From contig NZ_KZ679063.1 of the NCBI RefSeq assembly GCF_003024195.1, positions 21,591 to 85,590 of the forward strand: a DNA stretch of 64,000 nucleotides, in the 5' to 3' direction. A program made the position numbers and the translations under genes. This document shows, in pieces, positions 17,659-26,408 of this stretch (position 1 is the stretch's first letter; every line of letters begins with the position of its first letter). This stretch comes from Streptomyces dioscori (GTDB lineage: Bacteria > Actinomycetota > Actinomycetes > Streptomycetales > Streptomycetaceae). The notes beneath the pieces were generated by a model that was given only the letters and a program-made list of their open reading frames with translations, was not told the origin of the DNA and made no database searches.

Positions 17659-18918
17659 ATGACCTTCAACGACGCCGGGCCCCTCGCGGGCATGCTGCCC
17701 GGAGGACTGTCCGAGGGCGCGCTGCGCGGTGTGGTCGTCCTCGACATCACGCGGGTGGTGGCGGGGCCGTTCTGCTCGATGCTGCTGGCGGATCTCGGCG
17801 CGACCGTGATCAAGATCGAGAACCCGAAGGAGCCGGACTACGCCCGGGACTTCCCGCCCAAGCTGACGGCGGACTCCGGCGACGAGTTCAGCGGGTTCTT
17901 CGCGCAGTTCAACCGCAACAAGTTCGGCCTGACCATCGATCTGTCGACCGACGGGGGCAAGGAGCTGCTCAAGAAGCTGGTGCGGCGCGCCGACGTCCTC
18001 GTGGAGAACTTCCGGCCGGGCACGATGGACAAGCTCGGCGTCGGCTACGACATCCTGCGCCAGGAGAACCCGCGCCTGGTCTACACGGCGATCTCCGGCT
18101 ACGGACAGAACGGCCCGTACCGCCGCCGGCCCGCCTACGACAACAGTGCGCAGGCCACCGGCGGCCTGTGGTCGATGAACGGCTTCCCCGACCGGCCGCC
18201 GGCGCGCGTCGGCACCATCATCGGAGACCTCTCCGCGACGCTGTACGCCGTCATCGGCACCCTGGCGGCCCTGCGCCACGCCGAGAAGACGGGCCAGGGA
18301 CAGATGGTCGACATCTCCCAGCAGGACTCGGTGCTCAGCCTGACCGAGAACGCCGTCGTGTCCTACACGGTCGACGGCAAGGTCCCCGGCCCCCTGGGCA
18401 ACGAGCACCCGTTCGTCAAGCCCTACGAGCTGTACCCGTGCAAGGACGGATTCGTCTTCTTCGGCGGCTACACCGACAAGTTCTGGCGGCTGTCCTGTCA
18501 GCTGTTCGGCCGGCCCGAACTCGCCGACGACCCCGAGATCGACACCATGGCCAAGCGGTTCACGCCCGAGGTGTACGAACGCCGGGTCCGGCCGCTGCTG
18601 CACCGGTGGTTCGAGGACAGGACGAAGACCGAGCTTGAGGAGATCGTCGGGGACGCCGTACCACTGAGCGCGATCAAGGACATCGCCGAGGTCGTCGCGG
18701 ACCCGCAGATCGCCGCGCGCGACATGGTCGTCGACGTCGAATACCCCGACTTCGGCGAACTGCGGATGTTCGGATCACCGGTCAAGCTCACCGACACGCC
18801 CACCCAGCCGCGCGGACTGGCGCCGAAGGTCGGCGAACACTCGGACACCATCCTGCGGGCACTCGCCGACCTCGACGAGAACACGATCACACGGCTGCGG
18901 GAAGAGGGAGCCATCTGA
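17659..18918 (+). CDS. CaiB/BaiF family type III CoA-transferase
   Basis: 419 residues; transfers CoA from an acyl-CoA to a free carboxylic acid via an aspartyl intermediate. The family pattern is clear: GVVVLDITRVVAGPFCSMLL near the N-terminus, VENFRPGTMDKLGVGYD, and D161 in RPAYDNSAQATGGL as the predicted catalytic Asp. Start at 17659 follows GAGCAAGGAACC. It overlaps the next gene by one base (TGATG). In this operon it would activate the product of the HyuA/HyuB reaction for the crotonase. Confidence 0.9.
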   Translation: MTFNDAGPLAGMLPGGLSEGALRGVVVLDITRVVAGPFCSMLLADLGATVIKIENPKEPDYARDFPPKLTADSGDEFSGFFAQFNRNKFGLTIDLSTDGGKELLKKLVRRADVLVENFRPGTMDKLGVGYDILRQENPRLVYTAISGYGQNGPYRRRPAYDNSAQATGGLWSMNGFPDRPPARVGTIIGDLSATLYAVIGTLAALRHAEKTGQGQMVDISQQDSVLSLTENAVVSYTVDGKVPGPLGNEHPFVKPYELYPCKDGFVFFGGYTDKFWRLSCQLFGRPELADDPEIDTMAKRFTPEVYERRVRPLLHRWFEDRTKTELEEIVGDAVPLSAIKDIAEVVADPQIAARDMVVDVEYPDFGELRMFGSPVKLTDTPTQPRGLAPKVGEHSDTILRALADLDENTITRLREEGAI

Positions 18919-19700
18919 TGGGCGGCATCACCCTCGACAGGGACGGCGACGTCGCGATCGTGCGCTTCGACCGCCCGGAGAAACTCAACGCGCTCACCCT
19001 CGCGATGTACGACGAACTCGGCGCGGCCTTCGCCGAGGTCCGCGACAACGACGCGTTCGCCGTCGCCGTCCTCACCGGCAGCGGCGACCGGGCCTTCTGC
19101 GTGGGCGCCGACCTCACCGAGTCCATCCCGGCACTGGCGGAGGGCCGCTTCGACATCTCGCGATGGGACGCCGCGCACCAGAAGCACACCTCGCTGTTCA
19201 AGCCGGTCATCGCCGCGGTGAACGGCCTGTGCCTCGGCGGCGGATTCGAGATCATGCTGTCCACCGACATCAGGATCGCGGCCGACACGGCGCAGTTCGG
19301 CCTCCCCGAGAGCGGCGTCGGCGTCGTGCCGGCCGGCGGTACGCTCACCAGACTCACCCGCCAGATCCCCTACGCCTGGGCGATGGAGCTGATGCTCCAG
19401 GGCGACCGCGTCACCGCCGAGCAGGCGCTGCGCTACGGGCTGCTCAACGAGGTGGTCCCCGCCCCCGACCTCCTCGACGCGGCCCTGCACCGCGCCCACC
19501 GGCTCGCCACGCGCAGCGGTACCGCGCTGCGGACCATCAAGGAGGCCGTGCTCCGCCTCGGCGACCTCCCGCAGGACCAGGCCTTCCACAGCGAGGCCCT
19601 CTACGGGCAGAAGGCCTTCACCTCACCGGACGCCCGTGAAGGGCTGAGCGCGTTCGCCGAGCGCCGCGAACCCGACTTTCCCTCCCGCCCCCGACGGTGA
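18918..19700 (+). CDS. Enoyl-CoA hydratase/isomerase (crotonase family)
   Basis: 260 residues. Both catalytic glutamates of true hydratases are present: E111 in LGGGFEIMLSTD and E131 in FGLPESGVGVVPAGGT. The oxyanion-hole loop is seen at FCVGADLTES. Translationally coupled to the CaiB gene. A hydratase acting on a 3-methylglutaconyl-CoA-like product would generate HMG-CoA for the lyase encoded across the divide; this link is inference. Ends at a strong hairpin. Confidence 0.9.
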   Translation: MGGITLDRDGDVAIVRFDRPEKLNALTLAMYDELGAAFAEVRDNDAFAVAVLTGSGDRAFCVGADLTESIPALAEGRFDISRWDAAHQKHTSLFKPVIAAVNGLCLGGGFEIMLSTDIRIAADTAQFGLPESGVGVVPAGGTLTRLTRQIPYAWAMELMLQGDRVTAEQALRYGLLNEVVPAPDLLDAALHRAHRLATRSGTALRTIKEAVLRLGDLPQDQAFHSEALYGQKAFTSPDAREGLSAFAERREPDFPSRPRR

Positions 19701-19705
19701 CGCCC

Positions 19706-19731
19706 GTGGCCGGCGCCATCGCGCCGGCCAC
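19706..19731. terminator. Bidirectional hairpin between crotonase and LysR genes
   Basis: An 11-bp perfect GC-rich stem (19706-19716 with 19721-19731) with a 4-base loop, five bases past the crotonase stop and before the end of the convergent LysR gene. There is no T tract, as is common for Streptomyces terminators. Confidence 0.75.
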
Positions 19732-19757
19732 CACGACGGGTGCGGCCACTTGCCGGC

Positions 19758-20687
19758 TCAGCCGTGATGAGGCGAATCGGGAGGAGCGGGGGAGCGGCTG
19801 CCGGGCTTTCGGCCGCCGTCGTTGGCCATCAACCAGTCCGACAACTCCCGTACGGCCGCGTCGATCTCGTCGTGCGCGTAGTGGTCGCGGTCCCAGCCTG
19901 CGTACAGGGAGATGGCCAGCGGGCGGCCCTGGGCGGTCAGCGGGCGCACGCTCAGGTCGAACTGCGGATGGTCGACGACGACGCAGACGCCGTGGCCCGC
20001 GGCGGCCAGGGCCTGCGCCATGGCCTCGGACTGCGGCTCGAAGGCGGGCCTGAGCGGCGTGCTCTGCTCGTACAGGGTGGTGTCGAGGGCGCGCCGCACG
20101 GCGCTGGCCCGGCTGCTGACGATGACCGGGTGGTCGAGCAGCCCCGCCAGCTCCAGGTCGCCGCCGCCCTCCTGGGCGACGGGGTGGGAGGCGGGCATCT
20201 GGGCACTGATCCGACGGCCGCCCAGCCGCCGCGCCGCCATGCCGCCGGGCGGCGGAGCGGTGGAGATGCCGATGTCGACGTCCCCGGCCAGCAGCCGCTC
20301 GTACACCTGGTCCGGCTCACAGCCCCGGGCGTCGGTGAAGGGGCCGCCGAGTTCGGCGACGTACGGGGCGATGAGGTGCGTGATGGTGGAGTTGGGGCAG
20401 GCCACGCGGAACTGGAGCGGGCTCTGTCCGGACACGGCCTGCAGCAGTTCCGTGCCCTGCGCGGCGCGCAGCGTGAGATCCCTCGCGACGGGTACGAAGC
20501 GGCGTCCGGCCGCTGTGAGCTGGACCCCCGTGCTGGTGCGCCGCAGCAGTTCCGCGCCCAGTTCGCGTTCGAGGGAGCGCAGCTGCCGCGAGACGGAGGG
20601 CTGCGCCACATGGACGCGCGCGGCGGCGGCCGTCATCGAGCCGGTGTCCACCACCGCCAGGAAATACCGCAGGACCCGCAGTTCCAT
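19758..20687 (-). CDS. LysR-family transcriptional regulator
   Basis: 309 residues. The N-terminal winged helix-turn-helix is typical (LRYFLAVVDTGSMTAAAARV, then QPSVSRQLRSLERELGAELL), followed by a substrate-binding fold. The C-terminal about 15 residues are Pro/Ser/Arg-rich. Divergent from the MHS transporter gene, with repeated TATGGCCG half-sites in the gap, so it probably controls the transporter and amidohydrolase and perhaps the operon. Confidence 0.9.
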   Translation of the reverse strand: MELRVLRYFLAVVDTGSMTAAAARVHVAQPSVSRQLRSLERELGAELLRRTSTGVQLTAAGRRFVPVARDLTLRAAQGTELLQAVSGQSPLQFRVACPNSTITHLIAPYVAELGGPFTDARGCEPDQVYERLLAGDVDIGISTAPPPGGMAARRLGGRRISAQMPASHPVAQEGGGDLELAGLLDHPVIVSSRASAVRRALDTTLYEQSTPLRPAFEPQSEAMAQALAAAGHGVCVVVDHPQFDLSVRPLTAQGRPLAISLYAGWDRDHYAHDEIDAAVRELSDWLMANDGGRKPGSRSPAPPDSPHHG

Positions 20688-20794
20688 CGTGCCTCCGTCG
20701 TGGCTCTGTCGTGCCGCGGTGGCGCCGGCGCCGCGTCGTCACCGCTCAGCGCCCGCCGCCGTATCCCCGCTCGGACCCGGCCATGCCTTTGAGG

Positions 20795-20856
20795 TATGAC
20801 CGTACAGCTCAGAAGGTACTGGACCGTATGGCCGGTGGGCCACGAAACTATGGCCG
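20795..20856. promoter_or_regulatory. Direct repeats TATG(A/G)CCG in LysR/transporter intergenic region
   Basis: TATGACCG at 20795-20802 and TATGGCCG at 20827-20834 and 20849-20856. The last two are 22 bp apart, two helical turns. They lie between the LysR start (20687) and the transporter start (20980) and may be LysR contacts. LysR sites are usually inverted T-N11-A motifs, so this is tentative. Confidence 0.3.
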
Positions 20857-20979
20857 ACCGGACAACACCGTTCGAACGGGCACCCGCAGCGTCGCGGTCA
20901 ACGCAGGACCTCGTGCCGCCTCGCGCCGCGCACAGGTCACATCCCCCGCCGGCACCGCCGCTTATCCCCGGAGTCAGCC

Positions 20980-22320
20980 ATGCCCCAGACCACATCCGCC
21001 GCCGGCCGCAAAGCCAGACAGGCCACCACCGCGTCCTTCATCGGGACCGCGGTCGAGTGGTACGACTTCTACATCTACGGCACCGCCACCGCCCTGGTGT
21101 TCGGGAAGCTGTTCTTCCCCACGGCAAGTCCCACCGCCGGCACCCTCGCGGCCTTCGCCACCTTCTGGGTCGGCTTCCTGGCCCGCCCGCTCGGCGGACT
21201 GATCTTCGGCCACATCGGCGACCGCGTGGGACGCAAGAACGTCCTCGTCACCACCCTCGTCCTGATGGGGTCCGCCACCACGCTCATCGGCCTGCTGCCC
21301 ACCTACGCCACCATCGGCGCCGCCGCACCGGTCCTGCTCGTCCTGCTCCGCGCCGTGCAGGGCATCGCGGTGGGCGGCGAATGGGGCGGCGCGGTGCTCA
21401 TGGCCACCGAGAACGCCGAGCACAAACGCCGCGGCCTCGCGGGCATGTGGGTCCAGCAGGGCTCGCCGGCCGGGTCCATCCTGGCCACCCTCGTCTTCAT
21501 CGCCGTCGGAAACCTGCCCGACGACGCGTTCATGACGTGGGGCTGGCGCGTCCCGTTCCTGCTCTCCGCCCTGCTGGTGATCATCGGTCTGGTGATCCGG
21601 CTGAAGGTCACCGAGTCCACCGACTTCGAGAAGGCCAGGCAGCAGGAGGACGCCGCCCCGAAGATCCCCGTGGTCGAGCTGTTCCGCACCTCCCGCGTAC
21701 TGGTCCTGCTGGGTGTGGGTGCCAGCGCCATGGGAATCTCGTCCGCCTACTTCACCAACACCTTCGTGCTGTCCTGGGCCACCAGCGACCTGGGCGTGCA
21801 CCGGCAGACCATGCTCGACATCCTCCTGATCCTCGCCGTCCTGCAGTTCCTGTGGCAGCCCCTGGCGGCACTGCTCGCCCAGCGCGTGGGAACGGTGCGG
21901 GTGATGGCGGGCGCCCTGATCGCCAACATCGTCGTCGCGGTGCCGATGTTCCTCCTGATCGCCACCCGTAACAGCACACTGATCGGGGTGGGACTGGCCC
22001 TGGGCGTGCTCACCGGATGCAGCTACTACGCGCTGCTGGCGGGCTTCCTGTCCCAGGCGTTCCCGGTCAAGGTCCGCTACACCGGCGTCTCCCTGGCCTA
22101 CCAGCTGTGCAGCACCGTCATCGGCGGCTCGACCCCCTTCGTCGCCCAGTGGCTCCTGACCCGGGGCGCCGGCCACTGGCCGGTGGTCGGCTACTACATC
22201 ACGCTCCTGCTGCTGACCACGGTCTGCGTGCTGGCCCTGGCCCGGTACCGCTCGGGTCCCCGCGACGACGCCTCGGGCGCCGAAGCCCCTGCGCGGGAGA
22301 GCCTCCCCACCGTCGCGTAG
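20980..22320 (+). CDS. MHS-family MFS transporter (metabolite:H+ symporter)
   Basis: 446 residues with about 12 membrane segments. The MHS hallmarks are present: SFIGTAVEWYDFYIYGTA in helix 1, FGHIGDRVGRKNVLV after helix 2 and LLRAVQGIAVGGEWGGAVL in helix 4. Family members import carboxylates, aromatic acids, betaines and alpha-ketoglutarate with protons. Start follows GGAG. It sits 43 bases before the amidohydrolase gene and next to a LysR gene, so it probably brings in the substrate of the catabolic block. Confidence 0.9.
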   Translation: MPQTTSAAGRKARQATTASFIGTAVEWYDFYIYGTATALVFGKLFFPTASPTAGTLAAFATFWVGFLARPLGGLIFGHIGDRVGRKNVLVTTLVLMGSATTLIGLLPTYATIGAAAPVLLVLLRAVQGIAVGGEWGGAVLMATENAEHKRRGLAGMWVQQGSPAGSILATLVFIAVGNLPDDAFMTWGWRVPFLLSALLVIIGLVIRLKVTESTDFEKARQQEDAAPKIPVVELFRTSRVLVLLGVGASAMGISSAYFTNTFVLSWATSDLGVHRQTMLDILLILAVLQFLWQPLAALLAQRVGTVRVMAGALIANIVVAVPMFLLIATRNSTLIGVGLALGVLTGCSYYALLAGFLSQAFPVKVRYTGVSLAYQLCSTVIGGSTPFVAQWLLTRGAGHWPVVGYYITLLLLTTVCVLALARYRSGPRDDASGAEAPARESLPTVA

Positions 22321-22363
22321 GTCGGCCGCACACCCGAACTCCCTTCCTTCCTAGGACCCAGTC

Positions 22364-24013
22364 ATGCACCTGGACGCACTGTTCACCAACGGCCGCTTCA
22401 CCACACTCGACGCGGACCGGCCCACCGCACACACCCTCGGGGTCTTCGGAGGCCGCATCGTCGGCCTCGACGAAGAAGTCGCCGGATGCACCGCCGACCA
22501 GGTCCACGACCTGCGCGGAGCCCCGGTGGTGCCCGGCTTCAACGACGCCCACCAGCACCTGAGCATGCGAGGCCGCCGCCTCCTCGAACTCGACCTGCAC
22601 GCGCGGACCGTCCCCACCCTCGACGCCCTCTACGCCGCGGTACGCGAGCGGGCGGCGCGGCTGGGCCCCGACGAGTGGCTCTTCGGCGCGGGCTACGACC
22701 AGAACAAGATCGGCGCCCACCCCACGGCCGAAGCTCTCGACGAAGCGGCTCAGGGGCGCCCCGTGTGGCTGGAGCACGTCTCCTGCCACATGGGTGTGGG
22801 CAACACCGCGGCCTTCACCCGCGCCGGCTTCACCGACCGGCTGGGTGTCCCCGACATCGACGGCGGCCACGTCGAGCGCGACCCGGCCGGCAGGGCGGTC
22901 GGCCTGCTCCAGGAAACCGCCCAGCACCTGGTGACCCGGGCGTTCCGGCCCTCGCCCCTCGACTCGGTCGTCGCCGCCATCAAGGCCGGCAACGACCAGG
23001 GCGTGAGCGAGGGCATCACCAGCCTCACCGAGCCGGGCATCGCCGCCGCCGAACACGTCGGACACGGCCCCGCCGACCTGCACGCCTTCCACCGGGCCGT
23101 CCAGGAAGGGGCACTGAGCATCCGTACCACGGTCATGCCCTACATGACCGTCCTGCACGACATGGGGGAAGTCGGGGGCGGTGACACCTGGTTCGGGCTC
23201 GACCTGGGTCTGCGCAGCGGATTCGGCGACGACCGCCTGAAGATCGGCGCCACCAAGATCGCCACGGACGGCTCGCTCATCGGCCGCTCGGCACACATGT
23301 GCTGCGGCTACCAGGACGAACCCGACAACGTCGGCTTCCTCCAGTTCGACGAACAGTGGCTGCGCCACACCATCACCGAGGCGCACCGCTGCGGCTGGCA
23401 GATCGCCGCCCACGCCATCGGGGACGCCGCCATCGACGTCGTCCTGGACGCCTTCGAGGCCGCGCAGGCCGCCCACCCGCGACGCGACGCGCGCCACCGT
23501 ATCGAGCACTTCGCCGTCGCCTCCGACAAGCAGGTCCGCCGCCTGGTGGACAACGGCGTCGTCCCCGTGCCGCAGGGGCGCTTCGTCTCCGAGATCGGCG
23601 ACGGAATGATCACCGCTCTGGGTCCCGAACGCGCCGAACTCTGCTACCGCATGCGCAGTCTCCTGGACGCCGGGGCGGTTCTGCCCGGCAGCAGCGACGC
23701 CCCGGTCGCACACGGCAGCCCACTGCTCGGCATCCACGACATGGTCAACCGCCGTACCGCGGGCGGCGCCCCGCTGGCCCCCGCCGAGGCACTCACCCCC
23801 GAACAGGCCCTGTACGCCTACACCGTGGGCTCCGCCTACGCCGAACACGCCGACGACCGCAAGGGCCGCCTTGCCCGCGGCATGCTGGCGGATTTCGCCG
23901 TCCTCTCGGACGACCTGCTGACCGTCGACCCGCAGCGGATCGACACCCTGACCGTCGGCGCCACGGTGATCGGCGGAACCGTGGTCCACGACACCGGAGC
24001 CCTGTCCGCGTAA
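22364..24013 (+). CDS. YtcJ-like amidohydrolase (amidohydrolase family 3)
   Basis: 549 residues of a metal-dependent TIM-barrel hydrolase. Metal-binding motifs are seen at FNDAHQHLSMRG, IAAHAIGDAAID and RIEHFAVAS, with a late acidic SSDAPVAHGSP. The first about 55 and last about 60 residues form the flanking beta-sandwich (LGVFGGRIVGLDE, GMLADFAVLSDDL). Substrates in this family are varied amides and cyclic ureas. With a HyuA/HyuB pair nearby, a cyclic imide or hydantoin substrate is possible, as is release of an acid from an amide. Probably co-transcribed with the transporter. Confidence 0.87.
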   Translation: MHLDALFTNGRFTTLDADRPTAHTLGVFGGRIVGLDEEVAGCTADQVHDLRGAPVVPGFNDAHQHLSMRGRRLLELDLHARTVPTLDALYAAVRERAARLGPDEWLFGAGYDQNKIGAHPTAEALDEAAQGRPVWLEHVSCHMGVGNTAAFTRAGFTDRLGVPDIDGGHVERDPAGRAVGLLQETAQHLVTRAFRPSPLDSVVAAIKAGNDQGVSEGITSLTEPGIAAAEHVGHGPADLHAFHRAVQEGALSIRTTVMPYMTVLHDMGEVGGGDTWFGLDLGLRSGFGDDRLKIGATKIATDGSLIGRSAHMCCGYQDEPDNVGFLQFDEQWLRHTITEAHRCGWQIAAHAIGDAAIDVVLDAFEAAQAAHPRRDARHRIEHFAVASDKQVRRLVDNGVVPVPQGRFVSEIGDGMITALGPERAELCYRMRSLLDAGAVLPGSSDAPVAHGSPLLGIHDMVNRRTAGGAPLAPAEALTPEQALYAYTVGSAYAEHADDRKGRLARGMLADFAVLSDDLLTVDPQRIDTLTVGATVIGGTVVHDTGALSA

Positions 24014-24043
24014 CCGTCACTCCCTGGGACCGACTCCGGCATG

Positions 24044-24093
24044 GGCCGGCCGATTCGCCTCGACCGGCGCCGGCCGAGGCGAATCGGCCGGCC
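24044..24093 (+). terminator. Long perfect hairpin after the amidohydrolase gene
   Basis: A perfect 19-bp stem (24044-24062 with 24075-24093) closed by a 12-base loop that is itself palindromic (CCGGCGCCGG). It lies 31 bases past the stop codon and is the likely end of the transporter-amidohydrolase transcript. Confidence 0.85.
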
Positions 24094-24397
24094 TGTTCGG
24101 GCCGACGTGCGTGGTGCGGGACCTGCCCCGCCCGTATGACGTGCTGCTCGCCCGGGAGCGCCAGGCGCGCTGCCTGCTCGTCTCCGGTCGGCGACAGGCG
24201 GGGGTGCGGATGCGACACCCCCGCCTACCGGCTCACGGCGCCAATGGCGGACGATGCCTGACATCCGTCACCGGGAGCCGCGGGCACGGATACAGCAGGG
24301 CCGGCCGCGCAGCACGCCGTCGAGGCGCTGTGATCCGCCCCGGCCGGGTCCCGTACCTTCATGACGTTCCCGTTGATTCCCATGGAGAGGTTCCCGC
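24094..24397. other. Intergenic region upstream of htpG
   Basis: About 300 bases with short unrelated open frames only. It should hold the htpG promoter. I see no HrcA CIRCE element and no clear HspR inverted repeat, and no gene. Confidence 0.5.
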
Positions 24398-26311
24398 ATG
24401 GACAGCAGTGTCGAGACGCTGGAATTCCAGGCCGAGACACGCCAGTTGCTGCGACTGGTCATTCATTCGATCTACTCGAACAAGGACATCTTCCTACGCG
24501 AGCTGATCTCGAACGCCTCGGACGCACTGGACAAGCTGCGGCTGGAATCGCTGACCGACTCCAGCCTCACCGAGGTCGGCACCGCCGACCTGCACATCGC
24601 GCTGGAAGCCGACCAGGACGCCCGCACACTGACCGTCCGTGACAACGGGATCGGCATGAGCCGGGACGATCTCGTGGACCTGATCGGCACGATCGCCAAG
24701 TCCGGCACCGCCGGCCTGATGGAGAAGATCAAGCAGTCCAAGGACGCCGCCACCGCCGAGAGCCTGATCGGGCAGTTCGGTGTCGGCTTCTACTCCGCCT
24801 TCATGGTCGGCGACAAGGTCACGCTGCTCACCCGGCGGGCCGGCGCCGACACCGGCACCCGGTGGGAGTCCGACGGCGAGGGCGCCTACACGATCCAGAG
24901 CGTCGACGACCTGCCCGTGGGCACCTCCGTCACCGTGCACCTCAAGTCCGCCGACAGCGAGGACGACCTGGCCGACTACCTGTCGGAGTCGAAGATCCGC
25001 CAGATCGTCAAGCGGTACTCCGACTTCATCCGCTGGCCGATCCGGATGGCCACCGAGCGCAGCGACACCGACGGGACCGCCGCCCCCGCGGTCGACACCC
25101 TCAACTCGATGAAGGCCCTGTGGGCCCGGCCGCGCGCCGAGGTCACCCAGGAGGAGTACAACGAGTTCTACAAGCAGCTCAGCCAGGACTGGCTCGACCC
25201 TGCCGAGACCATCCACATGCGCGCCGAAGGAACCTTCGAGTACGAGGCGCTGCTGTTCCTCCCCTCCCAGGCGCCGTTCGACCTGTTCTCCCAGGAGACC
25301 AAGCGCGGGGTGCAGCTGTACGTCAAGCGCGTGTTCATCATGGACGACTGCGAAGCGCTGATGCCGAACTACCTGCGCTTCGTCAAGGGCGTCGTCGACG
25401 CCCACGACCTGTCGCTGAACATCTCCCGCGAGATCCTGCAGCAGGACCGCCAGATCAGCGGCGTACGCCGACGCCTGGTCAAGAAGGTCCTCGGCGCGAT
25501 CAAGACCATGCAGGCGAACGACGGCGAGCGCTACACCAAACTCTGGGCGCAGTTCGGCCGGGCGCTGAAGGAAGGGCTGATCGAGGACACGGACAACACC
25601 GAGGCGCTGCTGGAAGTGGTGTCGGCCGCTTCCACGAACGATCCGGAGAAGACCACCACCCTGCGCGAGTACGTCGAGCGCATGAAGGACGGCCAGGAGG
25701 CGATCTACTATCTGACGGGCGAAACCCGTGCGACGGTGGAGAACTCCCCCCACATGGAGGCCCTCGCGGCCAAGGGCTACGAGGTCCTCATCCTCACCGA
25801 CCCCGTCGACGAGGTCTGGGCCGACCGGGTCCCGGCCTTCGACGGGCACCCTCTCCAGTCCATCGCCAAGGGCCAGGTCGACCTCGACGAGCCGGCCGAG
25901 GGGGAGCGGTCCGCCGAACAGGCCCAGCGCGAGGAGGACTACGCCGCCCTGCTGCCATGGCTGACCACCACGTTGTCCGAGCACGTCAAGCAGGTGCGCC
26001 TGTCGTCGCGCCTGACCACCTCGGCGGCCTGCATCGTCGGGGACGCCCATGACATGACCCCGACGCTGGAGAAGATGTACCGCGCGATGGGGCAGCAGCT
26101 GCCTCCCGTCAAGCGGACCCTGGAACTCAACCCCGCACATCCGCTGATCATCGCCCTGCGCACAGCGTACGAGGCCAACGCCGACGACCCCGCGCTGGCG
26201 GAGATCGCCGAGGTCATCTACGGCAGCGCACTGCTCGCCGAAGGCGGCGACCTGCCCGACCCGGCCCGCTTCACCCGCCTGCTGAACGACCGACTGACCC
26301 ACGCCTTGTAG
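24398..26311 (+). CDS. htpG: Molecular chaperone HtpG (Hsp90 family)
   Basis: 637 residues, full length. The GHKL ATPase domain shows LISNASDALDKLR, DNGIGMSRDDL and GQFGVGFYSAFMV. The middle and dimerisation domains follow normally, including VKRVFIMDDCEALMPNYLRF and SLNISREILQQD. Cytoplasmic ATP-dependent chaperone. Start at 24398 follows GGAGAGG. Single gene bounded by hairpins on both sides. Confidence 0.96.
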   Translation: MDSSVETLEFQAETRQLLRLVIHSIYSNKDIFLRELISNASDALDKLRLESLTDSSLTEVGTADLHIALEADQDARTLTVRDNGIGMSRDDLVDLIGTIAKSGTAGLMEKIKQSKDAATAESLIGQFGVGFYSAFMVGDKVTLLTRRAGADTGTRWESDGEGAYTIQSVDDLPVGTSVTVHLKSADSEDDLADYLSESKIRQIVKRYSDFIRWPIRMATERSDTDGTAAPAVDTLNSMKALWARPRAEVTQEEYNEFYKQLSQDWLDPAETIHMRAEGTFEYEALLFLPSQAPFDLFSQETKRGVQLYVKRVFIMDDCEALMPNYLRFVKGVVDAHDLSLNISREILQQDRQISGVRRRLVKKVLGAIKTMQANDGERYTKLWAQFGRALKEGLIEDTDNTEALLEVVSAASTNDPEKTTTLREYVERMKDGQEAIYYLTGETRATVENSPHMEALAAKGYEVLILTDPVDEVWADRVPAFDGHPLQSIAKGQVDLDEPAEGERSAEQAQREEDYAALLPWLTTTLSEHVKQVRLSSRLTTSAACIVGDAHDMTPTLEKMYRAMGQQLPPVKRTLELNPAHPLIIALRTAYEANADDPALAEIAEVIYGSALLAEGGDLPDPARFTRLLNDRLTHAL

Positions 26312-26344
26312 CCCACGGCCACGGCCGAGCGCAGCCCGATGCCC

Positions 26345-26385
26345 GACGCCCGATGCCCGATGCCGAACGTCCGGCATCGGGCGTC
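26345..26385. terminator. Bidirectional terminator between htpG and methyltransferase
   Basis: Overlapping repeats of GCCCGATGCC allow two foldings: an 11-bp perfect stem (26355-26365 with 26372-26382, 6-base loop) or a 13-bp stem (26345-26357 with 26373-26385). It lies between two convergent genes. Confidence 0.75.
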
Positions 26386-26408
26386 TGGCGTCGGCCGGAG
26401 CGCAGCCT

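Noticed and set aside
13380..17813. A 1477-residue open frame on the minus strand
   Set aside because: It lies opposite hyuA, hyuB and the CaiB gene. Long antisense frames are expected in high-GC coding DNA, and its translation is Gly/Val/Arg/Asp-rich with no domain.
22199..23989. Long minus-strand frame opposite the amidohydrolase
   Set aside because: It is an antisense shadow of a clear amidohydrolase gene with all metal motifs and shows no conserved pattern.
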